This document shows, in pieces, positions 12,771 to 62,580 of a stretch of 64,000 bases of DNA (its first letter is position 1; each line of letters opens with the position of its first letter). A program made the position numbers and the translations under genes. This DNA comes from Pagrus major (Eukaryota > Chordata > Actinopteri > Spariformes > Sparidae), in NCBI RefSeq assembly GCF_040436345.1, contig NC_133235.1, positions 24,162,005-24,226,004 on the forward strand, written 5' to 3'. The notes beneath the pieces were generated by a model. That model did not search any database and was not told where the DNA came from. It was given only the letters and a program-made list of their open reading frames with translations.

Positions 12771-13599
12771 GCAACTCACACTCATGTCTAATCGCAATCA
12801 ATATTCTGTCCTGTTCACAGCATCCTCCTCTGTAATTAACTTTCATTAAGATACATAAACAAGTCAAGGCCAGCTATTCAGACTCCCGGGGGAGTTTGAG
12901 TCTAAACAGGGTCATCTGTTTAGCAACACATAGGAAGGGCGAGAGCTGCAATCAGCTTGACGGCTGCTCCGCTCTCCTCTCTTCACCTCTCTTCTCAGCT
13001 ACAGCTGTGGCTGTGACCTCTGCTACACCTCTGCCCTCCACCTGTCCTCCACCACCTTCCCTCCTTTCCCTCCTGTGTGGAAGAGGCAACATTGGACTCC
13101 ATGGCTGTATTGAAATCTTGCCAGGAGTGCAGATGGACTTTGTCGTGAAGCATTACTTTACTCACATGTATTATTCAAGTATATCAACATGTTAATAACA
13201 TGTTGGCATCTCATTAGGATCAGCGTACTAAAATAGTGAATGAACAGCAATATTAACTTTGGAAAAGTTTAACTTTTTCAGTGGTATTTGTTTTTCCATT
13301 CATTTCATTGTGTGATAAGTTCTATGACAGTAAGAAAGTGGATTGTCATATTTACAGACTTGGACAGGAACATTGCAGCTTCAAAACAAAAGTGACAAAT
13401 GATTTAGCGTCGCGTTTATCTCAATGCAAAACAACCCTTATCAAGACTAAAGCTGAGCAGCCTTCTCCAGTAATACTCTTTATAAGGTTACCCTTGACAA
13501 TGCAAATGTCGCGTACGATATATGCCTAAATCAAAATAACCTTCAAACCTTTCAAAGACAAAGGAGACGATCACGTATGGCCATCAATCATTTGAGCCA

Positions 13600-13815
13600 A
13601 CAGGGGTGAATTTCTGTACCAAATTTCATGGCAATCCATCCAACAGTTCCTGTGATGCTAGAGAAAAGCTCAGGAGCTAACCAGAGTCAGTAAGACTCAT
13701 TCTGTGTGGTCTGTAATTTCATCTTAATCCTGTTTAATAGTTGATAGTTCAGTTGAGACCAAAGTGGTGGGCTAATTTACAGACATACATTAGCCGCTAG
13801 CGTGGCTAATAACTA
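13600..13815 (+). repeat. Dispersed fish repeat, fragment 3 of 3
   Basis: Contains accaaatttcatggcaatcc, agtcagtaagactcattc, gagaccaaagtggtgggc and cgctagcgtggcta in the same order as fragment 2. It is the fullest of the three copies but still degenerate. Confidence 0.6.
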
Positions 13816-14636
13816 CGTGCCCAATATTTGCTGTGGGTATTCATGAATGGATTATCTTTCCTCTTGTTACTGGGCCCAAATTTCCACGTGCTCACAAGAA
13901 ATATGAGCATGTAAGACTGCTGAGACATTTAATGAGCGCAATTCATGCTCCCCTCACCTCACAGAAGATGAACTGTTTCCATTTTGGACACACTATGAGC
14001 TTGTTCCTGTGCCACCCTCAGGTCAGAATATCAGGTTTGTATACACGAGATCTCCCATCTCACTGAGATAAAGGAGCTGTGAAATTTGATTATCCCAGCA
14101 GGATGCCTGTGAATACTGTGAACACACTGTGCACCTGATATAAATCCTTTCGATACTTTAATCTCTCAAATTGTTCATTAAACAGACAAAACAGGTGGCG
14201 GTTTTAAAACGACACTACATTAGTTTTGACTGCTTAAACACCATCCTGTTTTTTTTTCCAAAAGTCTCATCCCGTGGTGATTTCATTCCTCTATTTTTTT
14301 GCTTCAAACCACCTGTGTTAAAATGTGGCAGATTTGTGGCAGGAGACTGAATGGATTTCATTGCATTTTAAAGGTCTCAGCTGGCACACTTAACAACATC
14401 TCTGCAATACAGAAATCCCTTTGCCAGGATTATGTCAAATGCTTCTCAGTGTCATAAGCAGTGGCAGACTCAGTGTTTGAAGGGCAGGGGCAGAAAAAAG
14501 TCATGACACATTTCTGGTGAAATAGTTACAAATCCTGGTTAAGATTAAAACAAAATACGTTTCTATGGTAGGAAAGTTTGGAGGCCAACTAATTTTCAAG
14601 CACGAAGGGCAGCCTATATGGCACTGAATTGCTTTT

Positions 14637-15426
14637 TGTTCACTGGAAGGGTGTCCTAGAAGGCACTTTATCACATTTCATCCATAGGAAAACCATCGTA
14701 GAGGGCACTTTATCACATTTCGTCCATAGGAAGGGCACCCTAGAGGGCACTTTATCACATTTCATGCACTGGAAAGCCATCCTAGAGGGTACTTTATCAC
14801 ATTTCATCCATAGGAAGGGCACCCTAGAGGGCACTTTATCACATTTCATGCACTGGAAAGCCATCCTAGAGGGCACTTTATCACATTTTATCCATAGGAA
14901 GGCCACCCTGGAGGGCACTTTATCACATTTCATCCATAGGAAGGGCACCCTAGAGGGTACTTTATCACATTTCATGCACTGGAAAGCCATCCTAGAGGGC
15001 ACTTTATTTACATTTTATCCATAGGAAGGCCACCCTGGAGGGCACTTTATCACATTTTATCCATAGGAAGGCCACTCTGGAGGGCACTTTATCACATTTT
15101 ATCCATAGGAAGGCCACCCTGGAGGGCACTTTATCACATTTTATCCATAGGAAGGCCACCCTAGAGGGCACTTTATCACATTTTATCCATAGGAATGCCA
15201 CCCTGGAGGGCACTTTATCACATTTCATTCATAGGAAGGGCACCCTAGAGGGCACATTATCACATTTCTTCCACTGGAAGGGCACCCTAGAGGGTACTTT
15301 ATCACATTTTGTCCACTGGAAGGCCACCCTAGAGTGCACTTTATCACATTTCATCCATAGGAAGGGCACCCTAGAGGACACTTTATCACATTTTGTCCAC
15401 TGGAAAGCCATCCTAGAGGGCACTTC
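14637..15426. repeat. 42-bp minisatellite, about 19 copies
   Basis: A tandem array with a 42-bp unit. Each unit runs from CACTTTATCACATTT through a variable middle (ATCCATAGGAAGG or ATGCACTGGAAAG) to CCTAGAGGG or CCTGGAGGG. At least three unit types occur, and in the first half two types alternate. Because 42 is a multiple of three, both strands stay open over long distances (14-residue repeats such as GTLSHFMHWKAILE). These frames are repeat artefacts with no start context or splice support. One unit near 15,005 carries a 1-bp length change that breaks the plus frame. Confidence 0.95.
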
Positions 15427-18035
15427 AACATGTTTTATCTACCATAGGGGCATCGAAGAGTCATCATAATATGAATCGAATCATAAATGTTCTTTTGGCT
15501 GCACACAACACCAAAAGTCCTTCAATAAGTATTACATTTGAGCATTTGGCTATAATAAAGATGCAGCTAATGGAGAACTTTTAGGCTTTTGCAAATAGCT
15601 AGGTCAACAACTCAGACATCTATTTACGGCCTCTACGGTTATTTATACTCACCTGCACATGACTTTGTTTGCCTTTTGCAGACTCATAAGCACACAGAGT
15701 AAAGCATGTTCCCCATCTTCTATCCCAGGCATCTTTCTTCCCTCGCCGTCTACCTCTTTTGTGTCCTGTTGTTTTGATATGGGCCTGCGCCACTGGGACT
15801 CTGCTTGTTTCTCTTTTCTCGTCCTCCCAGGGAGAGGATGAGGGAACTCCTACTCAGAAGTGGGGCGTTCAGTTCTACTCATTAAAAATAATTGGTCTCT
15901 GTTCAATTAAGGCTCAGTGATGCTCCTTTGATCTATCAAGCTCAGAGTTTTTTATCTTTGTCTTTTACATCCAAATCAACTGCTCAGAGTTGGCAAAAGT
16001 ATTGGATAATTGGCTCTAATGTGCTTACTTCCGTAAAGTTGGTAGAGAGGGAGGAGGAGGGGGGGGCATCTTGGAAGTGATTATGAATGAATGAAATGAG
16101 TTCTGATGGTTAAAGAGTTAAAGAGATTGAGTTCAACCCTCTAAGATCTGCCTTGCACCTTGTCCCGAGACGATAAAAACAGATCACTTTACCTTCTCTC
16201 TGCCTCACTTTGCCTGCGATTCGCTGCTTTTGGCTTCTCCACTGCCAGCAAAACCGATCCGTCAGAGACATAAGACACACAAACCTTCATGCACAGTGCA
16301 CACACGCGCCCACACACACCGTAATCCCACTCACCCAGCCGCCCACCCACACACCCACTCACCCACTCTGTATTTGTTACTCTCACGCACTCTTATTGAA
16401 GAAGCTCTGCAGTATGAGCATGTTAATGCGCTGGCAGTGGTTCCTGTTACCGAGTGGAGCTGTTCTGTTGAATCCCAATAGCCCAGGGACAGAAAGGATA
16501 CTAAGCCAAGCCTCGACTGCAGTTATCCTCCAACACTGCTACTTTAATAATTTTCTCTCTCACCCCCTTTGCACATCCTCTCTTCCTCTACTTTCTCACT
16601 TTCTTAATCTCTATTCCCTCTCCTCCTCTCTACCTAATTTGATACATTTCTCCTCAGTCTTCTTCGCCCTGCACCCTATACATCTACTTATTTTTCCTTA
16701 ATGTGTTCCACCTACAGTCGTCTAATTGAGGTTAATGAGTTCATGTAATTCTCACTGAATTTATCTTAAACGCCTACATGCATGCATAATGCATACATGA
16801 AGATCGATGCATTTTTACCGGAAAGGTCTCTGGGACGCACACACTGCTGCTGAGCCACCTAAGTGCATGCTCATCGGTGCAATAATGTCTGACGTTACGA
16901 GGAATATGTTGTGCACACCAGCGCATACAGGCATGCATGAACTGCACGCACAGATGCAAAGAAACATCTTGTGTCTCATCGCAGATTGCATGTGTAACAC
17001 TTAAATAAGGAAAAACATACGCTTTAATCGCTAGAGTGACAATTGGAGGGAACATCAAAGACGAGAGGAACGGATGTCTGTAATTTTGTTGGTTTATTGC
17101 TTTGCTAGTCGACCACGGAGACCACTTGGCAACATCAGACACACTGCAGACGTTTATTACATTTAAAGTCTATCTGGATTCAACAAAGAGAAGAACAGCC
17201 TCCTCTGCTGGAGTGAAAATAATGTGACAAAGAGGGCTCGTACAGTGCAGGATGACTGATGTGTTGGATGAATGAATGCGAGTGATCTTGACTGAAATAG
17301 AACAAAATACATCAAGAACAAGACTCATTTCAACAGGCCAGTGGAGTTTTTCAGATCTCTGCGGGACTCTTCTAACTATATGTCTTTGACAAGCACAATA
17401 TGCTGTTGATTCACCGATCATTGCATATTCAGTTGGTTGTGATCACCTCCCACAGACTGCCAGGTGTACTGTAAATAATGCAGATATGCAGCAACAAGAG
17501 GGTCAACAGGTGTTGCACAAACGGCAAGAATGGGAAGTGGCTGTCGGTACAGCTCCAAGCTGCTCTGCAGTCCAGAAGCAGCCAGTATGTTGAGACTCAT
17601 CACACTAAACTAGTGAAATAAAACATGAATGTTAATGCCTTTTAATTTTCTCTTGTAGAGGGGATGGAGGTGACTGCTAACGACAAAGGAGGAGGTATAG
17701 GGTTTTGCTTTTTTATACTATTGTTGCATCAAAGGTTCAAATTTCTTGTATCATGACAACCTTAGTATGTAGTCATTATGTACATTCATACATAGTTTGC
17801 AACCACTATTTTTATATTCACAGGCAACAAATTAAAGCTGCCAAAATGTTCTTTAGAAATTACACAAATAAATAAATATCCCATCAATGTTGATGTGAGC
17901 ATGAACAGCATGAAGCAGTTGTTTATTTTTTATCACAAGACTGAGTGCAGTTGAAAATAATTGCATGGGACATTGAAGCAACAAGTTAAAAGGGGGATGT
18001 CAAAATCAATCTTGATCTTATCAATAAAAAAAAAG
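15427..18035. other. Intergenic region
   Basis: No gene was recognised between the minisatellite and the somatostatin-like gene. A CA/CACC-rich stretch lies near 16,280-16,370. Short open frames here lack splice context or recognisable domains. The last hundred bases hold the probable poly(A) signal of the minus-strand gene. Confidence 0.55.
17922..17927 (-). terminator. Poly(A) signal of the somatostatin-like gene
   Basis: AATAAA on the minus strand (tttatt on the plus strand), about 110 bp past the stop codon at 18,036. This distance is normal for a short peptide-hormone mRNA. Confidence 0.5.
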
Positions 18036-18818
18036 TTAGCAGGCAGTCAGGGTTTTCCAGAAGAAGACTCTGCAGCCGGCCTTGCGAGTATAAGCTACCA
18101 CGCCACCCAGTCCACGTCGATTCTTCTCCCGTTTGTCCGTCTCTGAAGGTTCCTGGGGGATTATTCCATTTTCGGATTTGAAGAGTTTATAAAGCAAGTC
18201 TGTAAAGCTCTGTTTCTTCGTCGATTCCTATGGAGGAAAATAATGGCATTGTGTAAATGTTAAAGAATCAATAACATTTGAATGTACTTCAAGCAAAAGA
18301 TAATTTCTACCAAACTGTAAATCAGTATAGGAGTGTCAGAAATTTTGCATTTGTAGCTTAAAGCCAGAAAGAGAAATTCAGAGTTGTTTTGCTCCTCTAA
18401 TCTTTAATCTGCAATTTCATGGAGCTGCAGCTGTGAGGATAATCAAATGACAGATATCTGGGCAGGTAGCTCTGACAGCATCCAGAAGGACTCACTGAGA
18501 ATAAAATTACACTTCCAACAGATCAAGATCAATAAAATGTCTGTGCACAAACAGCAACAAACTTTTCTAAATTGGAAAGCTGTAGGCAGGATATTCAATC
18601 GTGGCAGGGATTCGGGGGATGACAACAAACATGAATAAAAAGTAGAGAATCAAGTGAAATAAAGACGTCTTTACCTGTTGTACATCTCGTAGTTTGTCGA
18701 GCCATGACAACGAGTCTGGCTGAAGTTGGAGGTCTTTAAATTCCTGCTCCGTCTCTGTATTTTTCGCGACACATGATGCGAAACACAAAAGTGCCAAAAT
18801 GCACAAGACGTGGGCCAT
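18036..18818 (-). CDS. Somatostatin-family preprohormone (divergent)
   Basis: Two exons in phase 0: 18,675-18,818 (48 codons, donor gtaaag) and 18,036-18,227 (63 codons plus TAA, acceptor ccatag). The 111-residue product starts with a hydrophobic signal peptide (MAHVLCILALLCFASC, cleavage near residue 18), has a short propeptide containing DLLYKLFKSENG, then basic sites DKR, NRR and RK. The mature peptide after RK is AGCRVFFWKTLTAC. It keeps the two cysteines with the same 10-residue spacing as somatostatin-14 and the receptor-binding FWKT core, but differs from the classic peptide at four places (Arg4, Val5, Leu11, Ala13). The somatostatin family is secure from precursor length, exon layout and motif. 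The paralogue is not: the neighbour fgf12, which in human lies near SST on 3q27-q28, suggests an sst1-derived copy such as the teleost sst4 type, whose catfish member also ends Thr-Ala-Cys. Confidence 0.9.
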
Positions 18819-18920
18819 CGTTAGTTGGGAAATCTTGCTTGTTGAGAGAGAATTCTTCGTGGTGAGAAACAACATCCACCGCTGATGTGCACCCTAATTG
18901 TACAGCACAGTGGCACTTCT

Positions 18921-18930
18921 GTTTTTAAAG
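18921..18930 (-). promoter_or_regulatory. Possible TATA-like box of the somatostatin-like gene
   Basis: On the minus strand this reads ctttaaaaac, about 105 bp upstream of the start codon, which would leave a short 5' UTR. It is the best TATA-like match near the start but is not a canonical TATAAA. Confidence 0.3.
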
Positions 18931-19754
18931 TGGCACCTGGGCCTATAAAGGAAGGAGGAGTGTGGAAGTTATTTGCGTAAAGACCATCTTCAATTTTGTG
19001 TTTACCCCCATTAATTCACTGAAGCATGTACTGTGTAATTTACAGCAGTCATTAGGAGCGAGACAAAAGGTCTAAATGAGGACATTTTCACCCTCACGCT
19101 TTTTTCCGGGTGTCGTCATTTACATAAACACACCGTAATCTGGCTGTATAAGTGAAGGTCATCCTGATGCTGTCATTGCAGTAACGTGTAAATGTGAAAG
19201 ATCCCCTCTGTCTCCTTGTTTAAAAGCAAATTCTTGTAAGTTAAGTGCGATGTGCACTCATGTAAAATAAAACATTAATGACGCCGACATGGGGGGAAAC
19301 AATGATTTCATTAACCCTGCTGAGCCATAAACGTGAGTCAACGGGCACCGCAGAGACATCGGGATATCCAGAGGCCATAAAGGTCAACTTATCATTTGTT
19401 ACACCCCTGTGAGTTTGTTCTGCGCATCTCTTTAATGAGATTTCTGCTCTGTTTAACTTAACAGTTCTGCTGCGTCTGAATGAAGCCATTGTTTGTCACA
19501 GGATATAATGATTTTGTAATGGTACATGCTGCAAATGTGCAATTACGTTATGTGGACTGAAAATGTAGCAAACCACACTTTAAAAAAGTCGTCCTGTATT
19601 AATGCTTCAGGGTTATGAGGTTAAAATGCTTCTTAATTCAGAGAGATGTGAAGGCAAGGTGGGTTAAAAGACTTAATTCAATTGTGAATGAAATTGTAAA
19701 ATGAAGGAAAATGGGAAAACAAATGTACATATGCTACATTTACAATTCCATATC

Positions 19755-19985
19755 TTTTGCCAGGCAGCAGGCTGAACAGACCGTGGCTGGGGCGGGTGTT
19801 GTCTTTTAGTACCCTTTGGGCTCTGTGCAGACATCTGTCTTCACAGGTATCACTGATGTGCTGTAGATTGGTACTGATTATATTCTGGGAGGTTGTAATT
19901 ACCCACTGTAGAGCCTTTATGTCCTGGGCTGTGCACAAACCATGCCGGTTTGTGATGTTTCCAGTCAGGATGCTTTCTTTTTTTT
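19755..19985. repeat. Probable dispersed repeat
   Basis: The wording (tattctgggaggttgtaatt, then actgtagagcctttatgtcc and gtcaggatgctttc) resembles a repeat seen widely in teleost genomes. This is from memory of such sequence and was not searched. It has no intact open frame. Confidence 0.4.
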
Positions 19986-22651
19986 TTCTCTCTCTGTAAA
20001 AATTTACCAGAATCTGGCTCCTGAATTTAGCCTTTGTAAGAGTCCTTTCTGTGTTTTTTTTTTAACCAAATAGATACATTACCTTGTTGCTATACATCCT
20101 GCGAAACAGCTGTGTTAAAAAAAGGAAAGATGCACAATCTAGCCAGAACCAAATCGTCTAGGTGGTGGTACTCGTGCCACTTTTGTCCACAGGGGCCGCC
20201 AGAGTCAACAAAAAAAGGGAAAGTGAAAGATCCTTGTAGCTGCTTTAATAAAGTCTGTCCAAGTAATAAAGTGGCAACCAAGGCCAATAATAGGAAAGTA
20301 TTATTTATCTTATGAAGGTGAAGAATTAGGCTTAAATGTGAGTGGACAAGATCCTGTCCCTTCCTACCTTAAGACAAATGCAAGTGATTTTTTCCTCGAA
20401 ACACACTGGGTGTGAAAATGAATAAATAAGTCTTAACCAGAGTGAGTCAAACAGGCAATTTCTTGACAGTTTCTATGGAAATTGCCCTGCAAACCTGCAA
20501 TGAAATGTTTATAATGGGAAGTTATTGACTTTGCCTGTAGTCATTTCTGGATAAAGATTTGACCTTGTCTGTCAGTAAGTATTTACCTTTCAACACATGA
20601 AGCTTTCCTGTAAAAAAAAATAAAAGCAAATGTCTTCTAGTCCATGTAAGGCATATGTGTGGGGAAAACTGGAAGGACACGTGTCCTTCTCAAGCAGGAG
20701 ACAACCTTGAAGTGCTTCAACCTTTCAACAAATCGCCATTCTAACCCAATTAGAGAGGTGTAGAGGCCTAATACAGCTGCCTAAACAATTAGTAAGTGCA
20801 CTGTCGGGAGCAGAATAATCCTGTTAAGAAAGCTACTGAGAGCACTTTACAGCAAGAGTGTTTCTATCCATGCTGACAACTGTCTGCGCCAGGCCATGTA
20901 AGACTTATCTAATTCAAGGTGGCATTCAAGGAGCGGCTGCTTGTTATATCAGGCTTTGCAGATGTGTGGGAACTATGATGAACTGAGATTTTTGCTCCAA
21001 AAACGTCAAAAAATTAATTAGATAATCGGTGTGATAGCCTATCATCACAGGTTTTTAATTCACACAAGAGGGTTCAGCTCTTCTTCAGCTGTTACTTGTG
21101 TTAGGTGTCGTTCTTACATAAGCATATGAGGCTGTTTGTTATTTTAGACTCTGAGGAATCGATATCTTGGAATATCTGCGTGCCAAAAAGCAACAGTATT
21201 TCGAACACAGTGTTGTTTAAGGACATTATTGGGCCCGTTTGCATCTAACTATGTGGGGAGTTTGCATCTATTGATCAACGGCAGATTTGGATGGGCGAGT
21301 TTGAATGACTGTCCCTCAGGGGTGAACTGCTCTACTGATTCGCTGAGAGAATAATGGAGAGGGATACAGTGCTGAAATAAAAAAGAGGTATGGGGCCATT
21401 CTGCATTTAAATTACAGATTTATCCAGCTTTTGAAAATAGCGTCTTTCAAACATCACATGTGGAATCATTGGGTGGATTAACATACCATAAAAACAACCA
21501 TTATTTCACTTGATTTGTGTTTTATTTTGATATTACCACCCCCAAATGGCACACCAAAGAAATAAAAAAAACATAATTCCAAAATGTACTGTTTAGTCTC
21601 GGGATCTTAATGTGCATTTTCTGTCCGGCAGCCACAGAGGCAGCAGCAGCAGTTTGATTGCAGCGTTGCCTTTCATTTAGAAAGTTCATTTCGAAATGGA
21701 TTGGAAAAAGTTGCAGGCAGTATGAGTCATAATACGTGAGCTTCTCCATGCACCATTTAACATCAAAGAAATGCTTTTTAGAGCGACCGGCACCAATGAC
21801 GCACGATATTTGCGGGTGAAAACGCGACAACATAACAATTCCACAGCCAGCGTCACATTTATGACACGCTTCCTCTCAAGATGTCATAGGAACATGTGTG
21901 TCATCTGTTGTGACCTCAGACTTGTATACTGGCTTTAACCAGTCTTCTCCAGTGACTTGGAAGGAAGCCGCAAATCAGCACTGTATCAATAGGTGAATAA
22001 TTTCTCAGTAGTTTGGCTGTCGTCTGCACAAATCAGGACATTAGTTTCTTGTTTTTATCCAAGGAAAGGGTAACATAGGCAAGGTGATGTGCTGTTATCA
22101 ATGAAGGTATACATGGTCACAACCTGGGATTGTTGAGGTCACAGACGGCTTGTATTCAATATCTAAATATCAGTTATTTATAATATTAAAACAGGGAAGA
22201 ATCTCAAAAAAACAGAAGAATGTAAGATGTAGCATTTGAAGTAAGACAGAGATCTCAGTGGAAAAAGTTAAAGAATTTACAATTAAGAAAAAACTGCTGT
22301 GCTGCTACGGTATTATTACTTGAGTTACTACAAATACAACTACTGTAGTACTTTTACCACTGCGGTTACTAACTGTTATTTAGACCCGAGTCTAATAATA
22401 ACACACTGGTGTCACGCTACAGCCTCTGGAAGCCTCATTATTTCAGTGTACACCATCATCAGAGCTTATATAACAACTGTCTATCAAGATGATTGGCAGT
22501 TCGGTTGAAATGTGTTTCAAAATGTGTGTTTTCTTCAGAGGTTTGACTTATAAACGCAGATTTGTAACATGAAAGCACCCGCTTGCCAAATAGACATGAA
22601 CACCACACACTATCAAGACTGTTTTAGCTCACATTTCTCATGTCTTCACAC

Positions 22652-23084
22652 TTTAAAGCTGCTGTAAGTGATTTATTTTTATTAAAAGAAGTAGGAAACG
22701 GCTCTATATTCTAACAGTAATCACTGTTATAGAGTGTTTGGTCAGTAACCCATCTCTCTCCTCCTCCTGCTCATGCAGTAAAAGAGAAGAGACATTTTCT
22801 GGTATCCCTGCCCACTTTATCCAATCAGGACAGAGAACTCCATTAAGAGGCGGTCCTGTCATGGCATGGTTACCCCCCTCCCTACCTCTTACGATAATAT
22901 AAATAAACAAAAATAAAATAAAATTAATACAAAGTGCAGACAGCAGGATCCTCCTGTTTGTTGCTATGTCTGGCAATTAATGCTGCACATTCATGTGGTG
23001 ACATAGTGAGGAGGGAGGGGATTGCTATCTGCAAAACGGAGAGGAGGTTAGCCAACCGATGACGACACTTACAGCAGCTTTAAA
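22652..23084. mobile_element. MITE-like element, family 2, copy 1
   Basis: 433 bp with a perfect 19-bp terminal inverted repeat: TTTAAAGCTGCTGTAAGTG at 22,652-22,670 and its reverse complement at 23,066-23,084. The inside (gagtgtttggtcagt, then ctggtatccctgcccacttt) matches the copy at 62,624-62,960. It is non-coding and ends 37 bp from the col4a3 stop codon, so it sits in the col4a3 3' UTR or immediate flank. Its AATAAA signals on the minus strand (22,672-22,683) are the nearest such signals after the col4a3 stop. Confidence 0.85.
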
Positions 23085-23120
23085 TGACACTGAAAAAAAG
23101 GAAATGCTTGATGTTGAACA

Positions 23121-43476
<20,356 letters not shown>

Positions 43477-44213
43477 GGCTGTTCTTGCTCCACTTACATC
43501 AAAAGCATAGGAGTAAGCACATATACCACCATGTCCTTTTTGAGCGTCCTCTTCAACAACCGGCCGTCACTGCACACCCACCCACCGCTGTACTATGGGT
43601 TGATGTTAATGGCTTCAGTTAAATTAGAGTTCTCCATCTGGGTTTCAAGTGTCTTGATAGACAACACAGCTCAGATATGTTGTTTAACTTGACCCTGAAG
43701 AGGGAGGCGGTCTGGATTCACCCATGTGGTCGACCCCGATCATCCTCCCTCTCCTCATCTCATTCCCAATACTCACAAACAGTGGCAGTTGCTCTGTTTG
43801 GTTTTTACTGATCCGGAGGCAGGAGTTTGTATCCTTTCTGAGATTATCCAGCTTGGGAGGCACTGAAGTGTTCATGAAGATTAATTTGAGCTTCTGAAAT
43901 TGGGTGAGTTTTGATAATTGTTGTATGTAAATGATGGACTGCTACCTATAGATTACACGGGGTGTAAACTTTTACGCCTGAGCGGGAAGATAGCACCAAT
44001 TTTTTTCTTATCAGCGGCATATCTTAATTTGTTTTTATCATTATTGCATGTACTACATTTGATCTCAAAGACAAGTTATTCTTTAATGCAACAAGCTATC
44101 AACTGGCCCATGGCTCACAGGTGTCTTTGGTGTTTCATGTTATCCTTTCATGCACCACAGGGTGCAGCACTGAGTCCAACACTCACCTGTTACGCAGACT
44201 GATGAGATGAGAG
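43477..44213. promoter_or_regulatory. Shared bidirectional promoter and 5' UTRs of col4a3 and col4a4
   Basis: 737 bp separate the two start codons, which face away from each other. Paired type IV collagen genes share a bidirectional promoter in other vertebrates. A CCAAT box lies on the minus strand at 43,899-43,903 and another on the plus strand at 43,996-44,000, each pointing toward its own gene. No TATA box was recognised. Transcription starts are not known, so the UTR borders inside this span are open. Confidence 0.65.
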
Positions 44214-62222
<18,009 letters not shown>

Positions 62223-62580
62223 GGAACCTCACGTCACCTTTAGTTGTAACTTTTAACCCTTTCAAGACATTTTCGATTCCAGTTCTGATCACCTCTCAGG
62301 GTTATAGATAGATTATATTTGGTGACAAAAAATGCAGCTTTGTGATTCATTTAGTTTTATCTGAGAAACGTTTTTTTTTTATAATGTTGCTATCAATTTA
62401 TCTTTTTTCTGTAATTATTTCAATAAGGTGCTATTGCTAATAATGAAAGTGTTTGATAATTGATCAATTGTACATTCAAGATCCTCTCCACACATGTATA
62501 AGGGCATTCAAAAGATTTTATAATCTGTGTCTGGTGGTTTTTGCAGGGAAAAAAAGGGTAATTGCCCCCATTAAAATCCT

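Larger units (their letters stand above)
10761..14636. other. Intergenic region with repeat fragments
   Basis: No gene could be supported between the fgf12 3' end and the minisatellite. The stretch contains a purine triplet repeat (about 11,128-11,184), a G-rich pentamer run (about 11,265-11,292) and three fragments of one dispersed repeat family, listed separately. Confidence 0.6.
18819..22651. other. Intergenic region
   Basis: No gene was recognised between the somatostatin-like gene and the 3' end of col4a3. A repeat-like stretch lies at 19,755-19,985 and a MITE begins at 22,652. The remaining small open frames show no domain, signal peptide or splice pattern. Confidence 0.55.

Noticed and set aside
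14629..15423. Open frames of 64 to 131 codons on both strands over the tandem array
   Set aside because: They arise because the 42-bp unit is a multiple of three and lacks stops. There is no start context, splice site or domain.
18036..18227. Peptide being urotensin-II-related rather than somatostatin
   Set aside because: Urotensin peptides have a short six-residue ring (CFWKYC); here ten residues lie between the cysteines, as in somatostatin.
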